From: CAVSCR01 sp963726575
GTDB taxonomy: Bacteria > Actinomycetota > Actinomycetes > JAHEKZ01
Assembly: GCA_963726575.1 (NCBI GenBank)
Contig: CAVSCR010000002.1
Location: forward strand, 4,993 to 68,992
DNA: 64,000 nucleotides
Reading direction: 5' to 3'
The notes beneath the pieces are model-generated. The model did no database searches. It was not told the origin of the DNA and saw nothing but the letters and a program-made list of their open reading frames with translations. The translations under genes were made by a program, and so were the position numbers. This document shows positions 18,392 to 28,535 of the stretch, one piece after another (the first letter of the stretch is position 1; each line of letters opens with the position of its first letter).

Positions 18392-21300
18392 ATGCGGGCA
18401 ACACATCACACCGGGGCTCGACGCCACAGCGTGGCGGTCGCCGTCGCGCTGGTCGCGGCGCTCATCGTGCCGGTCAGCGCAGCGGCCAATGCCTCCACTG
18501 CGCCACCGCCCGCCGGAGGCACGTACACGGTCTACGCAGCCCCCACGAAGATCAACGCCGGTGCCTCGTCGTGGTTCGCCATGGGCGTCCTCAACAACGG
18601 GTCATCCACACTCGGGTCGTTCCGCGTCGCGATGCCGCCCGGGTTCGTGCCGCAACTCCCGTTCGGCGCCGCTCTCACGCCCCGCGGTGCCTGGGACTTG
18701 ACCCTGCAGACTTGCACGGGAACAGCGCCCGCACCCTGTGCCGGCGCTGGTACGTACGTCATCCAAGCCGACGCCCGACGCACCGACGGCGGCGACGCAT
18801 TGCGCACCGGCGAGGGACTTGCGTTCTTGTTCCAGGCCACCGCCGGAACAGTCGGCGGGGTCTACCCCTGGCAGACCGCAGCCACCAGCGCCCGTCTCGG
18901 TGCCGGCACCGCGCTGACGCCACCGGCGACGCCGCGCACGATCACCGTCATCAGCAACGCAGCGACCGCGCTGGTGATCAGCGGCGTGCCCGGCGACCCG
19001 GTGGCTGGCACCGCCGCTGTCGCCCACGATCCAGGCCGTCGACGCGTTCGGCAACATCGCCACCGGCTACCGCGGCACGGTCCACTTCTCGGTGACCCCA
19101 GGCAGCCCGTTCACGCAGGTCCCTGCCGACTACACGTTCACCGCAGCCGACGCCGGCCAGCACACCTTCACGAACGGCCTGACGCTCACGACGGCGCCGT
19201 CGCAGAGCTTCACGGTCACCGACTCCGCCAACGGACTGACCTCCGGCAGCGTCAGTCCGTGCCGATCACGCCAGCCGCCGCCACGCAGTTGCGCTGAGCG
19301 TGCCGTCCGAGCACCTGCAAGCCGGGGACCCAGCAGTCCTGGACGTCACCGCCTACGACCCGTACGGCAACATCGCCACCGGCTACGCCGGAACGGTGGC
19401 CTTCGCGGTCGGCGGCGGACACACACCGACGAGACGATCCCGCCGCCCTACTTGTTCGCCGCGGCCGACGGCGGCAACGCCACCGTCAATGCACACTCTG
19501 GTGCATGGCGGACAACGCACGGTGACGGCGAGCGACGGAACTCTCCCGACCGCCTCGGCAACCACTCGGTGACCGCCGCGACGGCCCAGAAGGTGATCGT
19601 GACGCCGTCGGCGAACGACCGTGACAGCGGGAGACCCCGTTCGACGCAACGGTGCGCATGACCGACACTACGGCAATGTCGTGCCGGACTACACCGGCAC
19701 GGTGTCCTTCGACCCGATCCCCGGCGGGACAGTCCCCGGCTCCGCACGCCTTCATCGGCCAGTGACGGCGGAACACACCTGTTCCCCGGCTTCAACCTCG
19801 ACGACGGCAGGTACGCCCAGCTCTGTTCGCGCACGACGGAACCATGGCGGTCCGCGAAAGTCAACGTCAACCCGGGAGCGGCCACACACCTGGTCGTCGG
19901 CCGGTCCAGGGCAACCTCCGATCACAGCCACAGCAGGGCAGTCCTTCACCGTCACGGTCTCGGCCGAGGGACGAGCTACGGCAACGTCGACACCGACACG
20001 CAACGGTGCTGGGCACCTGGACTGCGGTACCCGCTGGGTGGCGGAGACCTGTCCCAGCGCGCAGTTCGTTCAGCGGCGGCCAGACCACGTCACGCCGACC
20101 CTCGACACGGCCGGGCCGGACACCATCACCATCGGTGTCGGCAACAACCGCTCCAGGTCCATCCCGGTGACGGTGCAGCACAACGTCCCAGCGAAGCTGC
20201 TGGTCACCAGAACCAGTCCGCGACGAGCTATCCCGGCAGGCGGGTCGTTCAGCCTGCAGGCCACGCTCTACGACGGCTACGGCAACTTCCTCACCGATGA
20301 CAACGGCCGCCGGTGACGCTGAATGCGAATCCGAGCAACCTCCCGTTCGGGGCCTCCGCCAGCACCCAGAGCGGGATCGCGACGTTCTCCAACCTCACCG
20401 TCAACACAGCCAACGACTACGTGCTCAGCGTCGACTCCTCCGCAGTTGCGTCGGCGCCGGGGATGCTCGACGTGACACCGGCAGCAGCAGCCAGACTCGT
20501 GGTCGTCGCTCCCGGGATCGGTCACAGCCGGCTCGCTCTTCACCGCGACGGCCAGCGTCGTCGACGGCTTCGGCAACGTGGTCACCAGCGACAACGGCAC
20601 TCAGGTCTCGCTGACGGCCATCGCCGACGTCAAACGGGCTGCCCGCGACGGCGCCCACCGCCAATGGCGTCGCGACGTTCAGCGGGGTCGCACTCAAGAC
20701 GGCTACCAGCACGACTCTTCAGGCCACGGCGGGGAACCTGAGCGGAGGTACCCCACTCACCGTCAGTGCCGGGCCACCGACGGCGATGGCGATCACGAAT
20801 CTCCTGGACCAGGGTTCTGCACCTCGGCTTCCGCACCCGGTCGTCGGGCAGCCGTTCGACACGACCGTGGGCTTCTTGGACTCCCAGGGAAACCCGGCCG
20901 ATGCCAGCGGCGCGACCGTCACACTGACCAAGACCACCGGCACCGGCACCTTGGGGGGTAACACCCAAGCGACCGTGCCGTCAGGCGGCACTCAGGTGAC
21001 GATCGTCGGGAGCACGTACTCAGCGCTCGAGAACAACGTGGTGTTCACGGCCAGCGCCACCAATCTGACACCGACGCCGACTCCGGCCACCATTCAGGTC
21101 GACGTGGCGGGCCAGGCTGCCACCGTCACGACGGCACCTGGTACGCCGACCACGTTGAACAGCGTGGACCCGTTCACCGGGGCTGCCGTGCGTGCTCAGT
21201 GCGACGCAGGGCACGTGTTCGAAGTACATCCTCCCCAACGGCGGCTCGTCGAACATCTACCTGTACCAGACCGACTGCCTGAACTCGGTCGACACGCCGG

Positions 21301-21722
21301 GGATCCCCTGCCGCATCAAGGCCGGGTTGACCGGACAGCTGGTCAACGCGATCGGGCCGCTGCTCGACAACCAGAACAATGCGCTGTACACCCGGACCAA
21401 GCCGGCCACGCTGGTCGTCGGCTGCTACAGCGCGCTGTGTCCGCACACCGACAAGGAAGCACCTCGTGAGAAGTGGAGCCTGTTCGAGCTGCAGGAGGAC
21501 GTGAAGGCCAACCCGTTGCACGTATGGGTGGACCTCACCGGCGTTCCGAACGCGCCAGCCACCTTCGCCGGTGACGCCACCATCTGCGCCAAGTCCGGCA
21601 TCGTCGACGCGGGCAAGTACTTCTGCATCGACCCGACACTGTCCAAGCGGGACGCGGCCGGCAACTACGTCCCGTACCTGCTGTTCATCGGCGACCCGAA
21701 GGCCAACATCAAGGGACCGTGA
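18392..21722 (+). pseudogene. Large secreted Ig-like-repeat protein, frame broken at many points
   Basis: ATG at 18392 follows a good GGAGGGGAC site and a signal peptide (SVAVAVALVAALIVPVSAAANA). Coding similarity then passes through all three frames. In the right frames, repeats carry the signature D-x-(F/Y)-G-N-x-x-T-G-Y-x-G-T-V-x-F near 19035, 19352, 19670, 20275, 20565 and 20880. This is typical of Ig-like domains in bacterial surface proteins. Breaks are seen near 19018, 19245, 19290, 19420, 19490, 19555, 19640 and further on, up to about 21185. The last 177 codons (21192-21722) are one intact frame with eight or so Cys, ending in LLFIGDPKANIKGP. Intact, it would be an extracellular protein of about 1100 residues without a visible sorting signal. 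It is either decayed or full of assembly indels. Confidence 0.7.
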
Positions 21723-21729
21723 CGGCCGA

Positions 21730-21762
21730 AGTGGTGGTCAGCGATCCTCGCTGACCACCACT
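21730..21762. terminator. Bidirectional hairpin between convergent genes
   Basis: A perfect 15-bp inverted repeat (arm AGTGGTGGTCAGCGA) with a 3-nt loop sits just after the stop at 21722 and covers the stop of the minus-strand cyclase gene at 21738. There is no long T-tract, as is common in actinobacteria. Position and strength suggest termination in both directions. Confidence 0.75.
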
Positions 21763-24700
21763 CCCAGCCCACTCAGTTCCTCAAGTGCCTGGTCACGAAG
21801 GTCAATGACGTCTGGCGAGCCGAGGGCGACGCGCGCCTGCGTCAGGTCGAGCAGCAGAAAGCCGCGCTCGTGGGCCTCCTCGTCGGCAAGCGTGGCCAAC
21901 GTCGCCGAGAGTTCCTCGGCCGCGGCCGTCGGCTCACCCTGCGCCAGCAGGGCTTCGGCGTGCAGCCGGTTGAACGTGGGCAACAGGGTGCTGGCACCGG
22001 CCGCCTCAGCGCGGGATCGCGCCGTCTCGGCGCGTTCCAGGGCCAGCCGTGGCTGATCGGTGTTGAGCAGGTACTCCACAAAGGCGGTCTCGGTCACCAG
22101 CTCCTCGTAGCGCGCGCCCTGGGCGACGAACGCCTCCAGAGCGGAATCCAACAGCGCCCGGCCCTCGTCCGCACGGCCCGAAAGCACCAGCGTCCGCCCG
22201 AGTTCGCGCTCGGCCAACGCTGCCAGCTCTGGCTCCTTGATACCGCGGGCCACACGGCGCACCTGGCGGAGCAACTCCTCCGCCTCGGTGAACCGGTTCT
22301 GCCGCCACAGCACATCGGCGACGTTGAACTGCGCGAGAGCCGCGCTGTAGACCGCGCCCACTGCTTGGTACTCCGCATGCGCGACCTCGAACATCGCCGT
22401 GGAGTCCGACCAGCGACCCTCGAAGAACGCCGCACCCGCCAGGTTGTTCAGTACATGGGCCCGCTGCATCCGATCGCCGAGCGCGGTGAACAGCTCCAAC
22501 GCCCGCTCGCCGTACGGTTCCCCCCGACCACGTCCGCTCCAGGCCGCGATGGCCTGCAGCACCACATAGGCCTCCGCGAGTGCCGCGGTGTCCTCGGCCT
22601 GCCGTGCGTCCTCCTCGGCCAGCAGCGCCCACCGCCGGGCGTCGCGGTACCGCCCTTGGTCGTAGCGCACGCTCGCATACGTGGACTCCAACCGAGAGCG
22701 TTGCCGCACGGTGTCGACGTCCCCGCGACCTTCCAGTGCACGCAGGCCCTGCGTGAGCAGCCGCAGAGCCAGGCTCGGACGCCCTTGCCGCGTCGGAACC
22801 AGTGCCTCCTTCAACAGCAGCTCGGCGCAACGGACGGGTGCGTCCCGGCAATGGCGCCGGGCCGCCCGGTAGCAAGCGCGCGCGGCCTCGAAGTTGCCAA
22901 GGCGCATGAGTGCGTCGGCCATCGACTCGTTGACCGACGACAGCTCAGCGGCCGACACCTCGGGCAACCGGCGGGCGGTCTCGATCGCCCGCCGGTAGAA
23001 CTCGGTTGCCTCGGCGTACGCGTACTTGGCCTTCGACCGCTCCCCGGAGACCATCGAGTAGTGCCACGCCTTGTCGTGCCGTGCCGCGTACAGGTAATGC
23101 ATCGACAACAGCTCGGACTCGTCGTCGGGCCGGACGGCGTTCCCCTCGAGCGTCTCGCCGACCCGACCGTGCAGCAGCTGACGACGCCGATATGACAGGC
23201 CCTCGTACGCGGCATCGCGCAACAGCGCGTGGCGGAAGCGGAACCGTCCATGTCCGGCGACCTCGAGGAACTCACCCAGCCGACGCAGGGAGTCCCGCCC
23301 GGTCGGCAGCTCCTCGCCCTCCATGAGCGCGCGCAGCTCGCTCTCGGCGAAGTCGACGCCCAGGACGGCCGAGAACCGCAGCAGTGTCCGCTCCGCCGTC
23401 GGCAGTCGGTCGATCTGGCTGTTGATCACGTCCTCGAGCCGATCCGGCAACGCGTCAGCCCCGCCACCGGTGCGTGCCGCCGCAACAAGGCTTCTGATGA
23501 ACAGCGGGTTGCCGCCGGAGCGCGCTGCGATGACCTCGACTTCGTGCGGCGTGAGTGGCTCGTCCTCCGTCGCCTCCCAGACCAGCGCGGTCGCTGCTGC
23601 GACGTCGAGTGGCGCCGGCCGTACCGAGATGAGGCCGGCCCCCTCGTCGGAGGGGACGAACCCGACGGCCTGGTCGCGACGCGTGACCAGGACGAGCCAG
23701 GGGTTGGCCTCGACCTGTTCGGCCAGCCGGTGCACGAGGTCCGCCGACGACTCGTCCATCAGGTGGACGTCGTCGAACACCATCAACGTGGGGGTGGGCA
23801 GGGTGGCGGTGAGGAACTGCACGACGACCTCGGCCAGCCGACTCTTGCGGAACCGCTCGTCGAGTTGGGCGGTCTGCGGGCTGTCGGGCAGCTGCACGTC
23901 GAGCGGAATACCCAGCAGCGGCAACCACGCGACCAGCTCGGGATGGTTGGGGGCGACACGTTGCGTCAACCGCTCCATGACCGCCGGCGCAGATGACCCC
24001 TCGGGAACGCCGGCGACGTCGTGGAGCAGCGCGCGGAACGGGAAGTAGGCGGTGGCGGACTCGTACTCGTCGCAGGCCGTGAACAGGATCGTCAGGTCGG
24101 ACGCCTCGCGGGTGAGCTCCTCGACCAACCGTGACTTGCCGATCCCCGGCTCACCCACGAGCTCGACGAGACATCCCCGGCGCGAGCGCGCCTGGTCCAG
24201 GGCGGCGCGCAGGGTCGCCATCTCCAGTTCACGACCGACGAGCAGGCCGGGGCCGCCCTCCTGCCCCGCCGGAGCGGGCGCACCGGCGCCTAGAGCTGCA
24301 CCGACGCTGCCGGCCGCGATCGGCTTCGCCTTGCCCTTGACCATGAACGGCGGCAGCACTTCGACGTCGAAGGACGTTGCCGAGCGCCCGAGCGCGGTCT
24401 GCGTGGCCAGCAGCTGACCTGGCGACGCCTTGCCCATGACGCGAGCGGCAAGGTTGATCGCATCACCCTTCACTGAGTAGGTGCGGCGGAATGAGGGTCC
24501 GAAGTCACCAGTGAAGACCGGTCCGGAGTTGACTCCGATGCGCACCGGGAGCACGCCAGGGCGGTCGAGGATGTGCCGGGCTGCGAGCAGCAGGCGCTCC
24601 TCGTTGTTGCCGCCCGTGGTGGGAGCACCGGCGACGAGCATCACCTTGCCGCCATCGCGGTTGATGTCGGTCTCGAAGAAGGTGACACCGTGGCGCTCGC

Positions 24701-25577
24701 AGGCGGTCTGCACGGTACGCATGCACTCGTCCAAGGCGTCGGCCAAGACCTGCGGGCCGTGCTCCTCGAGCAGGTCGTCGGTGCCGGAGAACTGGACGAA
24801 GCCCACCGCGATGTGACGGTGCTCCGGTTCCCCGCCTCCGGCGAGCAGGTGGCGGCGGATGGGCTCGCTCAACGTGGCGCCCACGTCCAGTCCCGAGATG
24901 TCGGGCGGATACGGGGCCGGCGACGTGGGAACGGTCGGCTCCGAGGTCAACACCGACCAGGTGTCATCGACCACCCGCTGCAGCCGTCCGGGCAGCTGCG
25001 CCGCGGCGGCCGCGCTGAGACCGACCTGCCCGGCGCTGGCGAGTCCTTCCACCTCCGCGGTGATGCTCGCGGCCGGGCCAGAGACGAGGAGCTCGCGGTG
25101 GAGCAGCGGATCACCGACCAAGAAGAAGTGGAAGACGCCGCTGTGGATCCCGACCGACATCCGCAGCACGACCTTGCCGGCCGACGTCTCGAGCTTGCCG
25201 AGGTCGCGCAGCGCGGCGCGCATCCGGAAGGCGGCCCGAGCCGCGTGCGCCGCGTGGTCGTCACCCTCGAAGAGCAGCAGGACGGCGTCGCCCCCCCACT
25301 TGACCAGGCCGGCGCCGTCCTCGTAGGCCACCGTCAGCAGCGCACTGAAAGTGGTGCTGAGGGTGTCGCTCATCTCTTCGGCGCCGATCCGGCCCTTGCG
25401 GGCCAGCCGCTCGGTGAGCTTGGTGAAACCGGAGATGTCGACAAAGGCGAGCGAGCCTTCGACCTCGCGCCAGGTCTGCGCGGGCGCGGTCCTCAGCCAG
25501 TCGACCACCAACCGCGGCACGTAGGGGCGCAGCAGCGACTGGTCGGACCCAGGCACGGCCTCCTCAGCGGTCACCAC
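21738..25577 (-). CDS. Soluble adenylyl cyclase-like protein: tandem cyclase domains, AAA ATPase, TPR
   Basis: 1279 residues. Cyclase domain 1 (about 40-200) has both metal-binding Asp residues (AFVDISGF, D47; KWGGDAVL, D97) but lacks the transition-state Asn/Arg: SGPAASITAEVEG stands where N-x3-R is expected. Domain 2 (about 255-410) lacks the metal Asp (VQFSG, Q262) but has K311 in DGGKVML and N375/R379 in GDAINLAAR. The domains thus complement each other to form one site, as in mammalian soluble adenylyl cyclase. An ATPase follows (Walker A GEPGIGKS, 475-482; LMVFDDVHLMDES), then about 450 residues of TPR-like helices. GTG at 25577 is the start, with a second GTG three bases on. Predicted cytosolic cAMP synthase. 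Confidence 0.92.
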   Translation of the reverse strand: MVTAEEAVPGSDQSLLRPYVPRLVVDWLRTAPAQTWREVEGSLAFVDISGFTKLTERLARKGRIGAEEMSDTLSTTFSALLTVAYEDGAGLVKWGGDAVLLLFEGDDHAAHAARAAFRMRAALRDLGKLETSAGKVVLRMSVGIHSGVFHFFLVGDPLLHRELLVSGPAASITAEVEGLASAGQVGLSAAAAAQLPGRLQRVVDDTWSVLTSEPTVPTSPAPYPPDISGLDVGATLSEPIRRHLLAGGGEPEHRHIAVGFVQFSGTDDLLEEHGPQVLADALDECMRTVQTACERHGVTFFETDINRDGGKVMLVAGAPTTGGNNEERLLLAARHILDRPGVLPVRIGVNSGPVFTGDFGPSFRRTYSVKGDAINLAARVMGKASPGQLLATQTALGRSATSFDVEVLPPFMVKGKAKPIAAGSVGAALGAGAPAPAGQEGGPGLLVGRELEMATLRAALDQARSRRGCLVELVGEPGIGKSRLVEELTREASDLTILFTACDEYESATAYFPFRALLHDVAGVPEGSSAPAVMERLTQRVAPNHPELVAWLPLLGIPLDVQLPDSPQTAQLDERFRKSRLAEVVVQFLTATLPTPTLMVFDDVHLMDESSADLVHRLAEQVEANPWLVLVTRRDQAVGFVPSDEGAGLISVRPAPLDVAAATALVWEATEDEPLTPHEVEVIAARSGGNPLFIRSLVAAARTGGGADALPDRLEDVINSQIDRLPTAERTLLRFSAVLGVDFAESELRALMEGEELPTGRDSLRRLGEFLEVAGHGRFRFRHALLRDAAYEGLSYRRRQLLHGRVGETLEGNAVRPDDESELLSMHYLYAARHDKAWHYSMVSGERSKAKYAYAEATEFYRRAIETARRLPEVSAAELSSVNESMADALMRLGNFEAARACYRAARRHCRDAPVRCAELLLKEALVPTRQGRPSLALRLLTQGLRALEGRGDVDTVRQRSRLESTYASVRYDQGRYRDARRWALLAEEDARQAEDTAALAEAYVVLQAIAAWSGRGRGEPYGERALELFTALGDRMQRAHVLNNLAGAAFFEGRWSDSTAMFEVAHAEYQAVGAVYSAALAQFNVADVLWRQNRFTEAEELLRQVRRVARGIKEPELAALAERELGRTLVLSGRADEGRALLDSALEAFVAQGARYEELVTETAFVEYLLNTDQPRLALERAETARSRAEAAGASTLLPTFNRLHAEALLAQGEPTAAAEELSATLATLADEEAHERGFLLLDLTQARVALGSPDVIDLRDQALEELSGLGVVVSEDR

Positions 25578-25614
25578 GCCATGATGACGCAGGTCGTGGC
25601 CGCGCGCGCCGGGA

Positions 25615-26142
25615 TCAGTCCCCCGTCACACCGTCGACGCACTCGCGGATCAGGTCGGCGTGACCGTTGTGCCGGGCGTACTCCTCGATCATGTGCACGT
25701 AGATCCACCGAAGATCACGATCCCGGCGCCCTCGTGGGTGCGTGACCACGTCGTCGAGGGACCGGCCGGCCACGGCAGCTCGGCAGGCGTCGACCTCCCT
25801 GCGGAACACCTCGAGATCGTCCTGCGCGTCGGCGCCCGCGACGTCGTCGAAGTCGCCGTCCGGGCTGGCGTCACTGCAGTACAGCTGGTCGACCTGCTCC
25901 GCGGCACCGTTGCTACGGAACCACCAGCGCTCGACCTCGGCCATGTGGCGGACGAGTCCCAGCAGGGTCAAGTTCGAGGGCGGCACCGCCGCCTGCTTCA
26001 GCTTGGCCTCGGACAGGCCCGTGCACTTCATGAGCAGCGTCGCGCGATGGAAGTCGAGCCACTGCTCGAGCGAGGTCCGTTCGTCCGCGATCAGGTCGGG
26101 GTCAGGGCGCTCGATGGCCGGCGCCTTCCAGGAGGTGGTCAT
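25615..26142 (-). CDS. DinB family protein (DUF664)
   Basis: 175 residues from ATG at 26142. It shows the family's four-helix pattern: DERTSLEQWLDFHRATLLMKC, LTLLGLVRHMAEVERWWF with a His ligand, and the closing WIYVHMIEEYARHNGHADLI with two further His residues. DinB-like proteins bind a metal through three His and often act as thiol-dependent transferases with mycothiol in actinobacteria. Substrate unknown. It follows the large cyclase gene's start by 37 bases on the same strand and is transcribed towards it, so the two might be co-transcribed. Confidence 0.9.
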   Translation of the reverse strand: MTTSWKAPAIERPDPDLIADERTSLEQWLDFHRATLLMKCTGLSEAKLKQAAVPPSNLTLLGLVRHMAEVERWWFRSNGAAEQVDQLYCSDASPDGDFDDVAGADAQDDLEVFRREVDACRAAVAGRSLDDVVTHPRGRRDRDLRWIYVHMIEEYARHNGHADLIRECVDGVTGD

Positions 26143-26194
26143 GGCGTGACGCTATCCGGCGCAGCCGACAAGCCTGGGCCGACTCCGGCCGTGA

Positions 26195-26392
26195 CTACGA
26201 CTCCATGAGACGGGCGAACGCCTCCCATGTCTTCTTGATCCCGGTGCGGCGATTCGCAGGCCACCAGTCCACGGAGCCCTTGCTGACCAGCAGCTCCCCG
26301 AGCTTGACGCCATCGGAGTACACGACGAACGTGAAGTCGCTGTTGAGCACTCGCTTGGGCGGTTGGACGATCTCCACGTGGTGCCGGGCCAT
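26195..26392 (-). CDS. 65-residue conserved-looking protein, unknown function
   Basis: ATG at 26392 is preceded by AAAGGGGA at a suitable distance. The product (starting MARHHVEIVQPPKRVL, ending TWEAFARLMES) has a strand-rich centre (FTFVVYSDGVKLGELLVSKGSVDWWP) and is soluble. Similar small proteins occur in actinobacteria without assigned function. It is divergent from the MBL-fold gene at 26444, with only 51 bases between the starts. Confidence 0.75.
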   Translation of the reverse strand: MARHHVEIVQPPKRVLNSDFTFVVYSDGVKLGELLVSKGSVDWWPANRRTGIKKTWEAFARLMES

Positions 26393-26443
26393 GACAGTCC
26401 CCTTTCGCCGACGCCATTCTGGCGCTCTCGCTAGGTTCCTCGC

Positions 26444-27220
26444 ATGCAGGTGGTGCGACCAGACGACTGGTTCCTGGCGGTCGACGAGGGTGACGGGATC
26501 AGCCGCATCGTGGAACCGCACGTCAGCGACCTGCTCGCTGCGAACATCTGGCACGTGCGCGGCCGCGAGCGCGACCTCGTGGTCGACTCGGGCCTGGGCA
26601 TCGTCGCCCTGCACGACGCCCTGCCGCACCTGTTCGAGCGGGACCCGATCCTCGTGCTCTCCCACGCGCACCTCGACCACATGGGCGGTGCTCACGAGTT
26701 CGCGCAGTGCTGGGTGCACGCCGACGAGGCAGCACAGGTTCGCCGACCGGGTCGTATGAGCCTGGTGTCGGCGGACCTGCTGGCGGCGCTCGGTATGGCG
26801 AAGGAGCCGTCGGACGGCGAACCGCCCTCGCCTGAGATCGTCATCGACGCCGTGCCGCACGCCGCATACGACCCGACTGACTACGCCTTGACGCCGGCGT
26901 CGGTGACCCGCGAGCTGGCCGAGGGCGACGTCGTCGACCTGGGCGATCGAGTCTTCACCGTCCTGCACCTTCCGGGTCACACACCAGGCTCGATCAACCT
27001 GTACGACGAACGACGCGGCGACCTCTTCACCGGTGACGTCGCCTACGAGGGCGGCCTGATCGACACCTGCCTCGGCTCTGACGTCGACGCCTACGTCGCG
27101 ACGATGCAGCGGCTGCAGCAGGTGCCGGTGCGACGGGCACTACCGGGCCATGGGCACGCCTTCGCACAGTCGCGGCTGCGCGAGCTTGCCGCCGACTACG
27201 TCGAGCAACGAACGAGCTGA
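26444..27220 (+). CDS. MBL-fold metallo-hydrolase
   Basis: 258 residues from ATG at 26444. The zinc-binding motif is complete: SHAHLDHMGG (HxHxDH), LPGHTPGS with the next His, FTGDVAY with the bridging Asp, and LPGHGHAF with the last His. The pattern fits glyoxalase II-like or related hydrolases of the superfamily. Cytosolic, with no signal peptide. It ends four bases before the convergent MFS gene. The substrate cannot be inferred. Confidence 0.92.
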   Translation: MQVVRPDDWFLAVDEGDGISRIVEPHVSDLLAANIWHVRGRERDLVVDSGLGIVALHDALPHLFERDPILVLSHAHLDHMGGAHEFAQCWVHADEAAQVRRPGRMSLVSADLLAALGMAKEPSDGEPPSPEIVIDAVPHAAYDPTDYALTPASVTRELAEGDVVDLGDRVFTVLHLPGHTPGSINLYDERRGDLFTGDVAYEGGLIDTCLGSDVDAYVATMQRLQQVPVRRALPGHGHAFAQSRLRELAADYVEQRTS

Positions 27221-27224
27221 CCGG

Positions 27225-28535
27225 TCAACGCACCACCGAACGGATGTCCGTGTCGGGTGATGTCGCAGCAGTGCCAGCAGGTTCTGCTGCGACGGCCGGT
27301 CCGCGGTCCATGCCACGCCACGCCGGGAAGACGAAGGGGGCCAGCGTGGTGAGCAGGTAGGCGACTCCGCCGACGATCAGCGATACCCGCAAGCCCAGCC
27401 CGCCGACCATGGCGCCCCCGAGCAGGGCGCCGACCGGAATCCCGGCCCAAGCGGTCGCGCCCAGCGCACCGAGCACCCGGGTCTGCAGGTGACGCGGCAC
27501 CCGCTCGTACTCCACCGCGCCGAGGATGGGGTTGATGCCACCCACCCCGAGTCCGGCGATGAACGCAACAACGAGCACCGGAGACACGCTCGACACCGCC
27601 GCGAGGACGAAGAACCGTGGGCTGCCGCCGACGAGGAAGCCGACCGCGAACGTGAGGCGGCGCGGCAGCCGCGGACCCAGCCAGGTGATCAACGCGTTGC
27701 CGACTACCGCTCCCAGAGCCACCGCACCCGACATCAGGCCCAGCGCCACCGCGTTGCCCGTGACGTCGTTGGACCACACCGGCGCGAAGACGGACGACAT
27801 CGCCTGGTCGAGCAGGTTGGTGAGCAACACCATGGCCGCGATGCCGAGCAGCAGACGGTCGCCGCGCAGATGCCCGAAGCCCTCGCGCAACGACGCGAGA
27901 TAGCCGGCTTCGGAGCCTTGCTCTGCATCCGGTGCGTCAGGTTGCACACGAGGTGATACCAGGGCCAGCACGGTCGTCGCGGAGATGATGAACGTGGCCG
28001 CGTCGATGGCCACCACCGACGGGGCGGACGTCACGGCGATCAGCACCCCGGCCAGGGGCGCGCCGATCATCCCAGCCGCGCGGCTCACCCCGTCGTACAG
28101 ACCGCTGGCCCGTTCGATCGGCGTTCCGGCGAGGTCGGCCGCGCCCGGGATCAGGACATGTCGCGCCGTGTCGCCCGCGCCGCGCACGGCACCGGCGACG
28201 GCGACCAGGCCGGCCATGATCCCCAGCGACAGATGCCCCGTGCTGTTGATGAGGGGGACGAGACCGAACGTGACGGCGGCGACGACGTCGGCGGCAATGG
28301 CCACCCGCCAGGTGCCGTAGCGATCGAGGAGCGGTCCGCCGAGGCCTTGCACCAGGACGTAGGGAGCCATCTCGGCGAACGCGATGAGGCCGGTCTTGCC
28401 GGCGCTGCCGGTGGTGACGAGGACGAACCATGGCAACGCCAGCATCGACATGCGCGTGCCGAGGATCGAGATGAAGTCAGCAGTGAGCAGCGCGAACAAG
28501 CTGCGCCGCGACCGCGGCGGCGTCGGCGTGCTCAC
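27225..28535 (-). CDS. MFS transporter (drug-exporter type)
   Basis: 436 residues, about twelve transmembrane helices, GTG start at 28535. The N-terminal half has LFALLTADFISILGTRMSMLALPWFV and the loop region GGPLLDRYGTWRVAIAADVV, close to motif A of the family (G-x-x-D-R). A duplicate appears after the central loop (LGLMSGAVALGAVVGNALI). The stop of the upstream ArsR gene overlaps this start (GTGA), so the regulator and transporter form an operon. It probably exports a toxic compound when the regulator is relieved. Confidence 0.9.
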   Translation of the reverse strand: MSTPTPPRSRRSLFALLTADFISILGTRMSMLALPWFVLVTTGSAGKTGLIAFAEMAPYVLVQGLGGPLLDRYGTWRVAIAADVVAAVTFGLVPLINSTGHLSLGIMAGLVAVAGAVRGAGDTARHVLIPGAADLAGTPIERASGLYDGVSRAAGMIGAPLAGVLIAVTSAPSVVAIDAATFIISATTVLALVSPRVQPDAPDAEQGSEAGYLASLREGFGHLRGDRLLLGIAAMVLLTNLLDQAMSSVFAPVWSNDVTGNAVALGLMSGAVALGAVVGNALITWLGPRLPRRLTFAVGFLVGGSPRFFVLAAVSSVSPVLVVAFIAGLGVGGINPILGAVEYERVPRHLQTRVLGALGATAWAGIPVGALLGGAMVGGLGLRVSLIVGGVAYLLTTLAPFVFPAWRGMDRGPAVAAEPAGTAATSPDTDIRSVVR

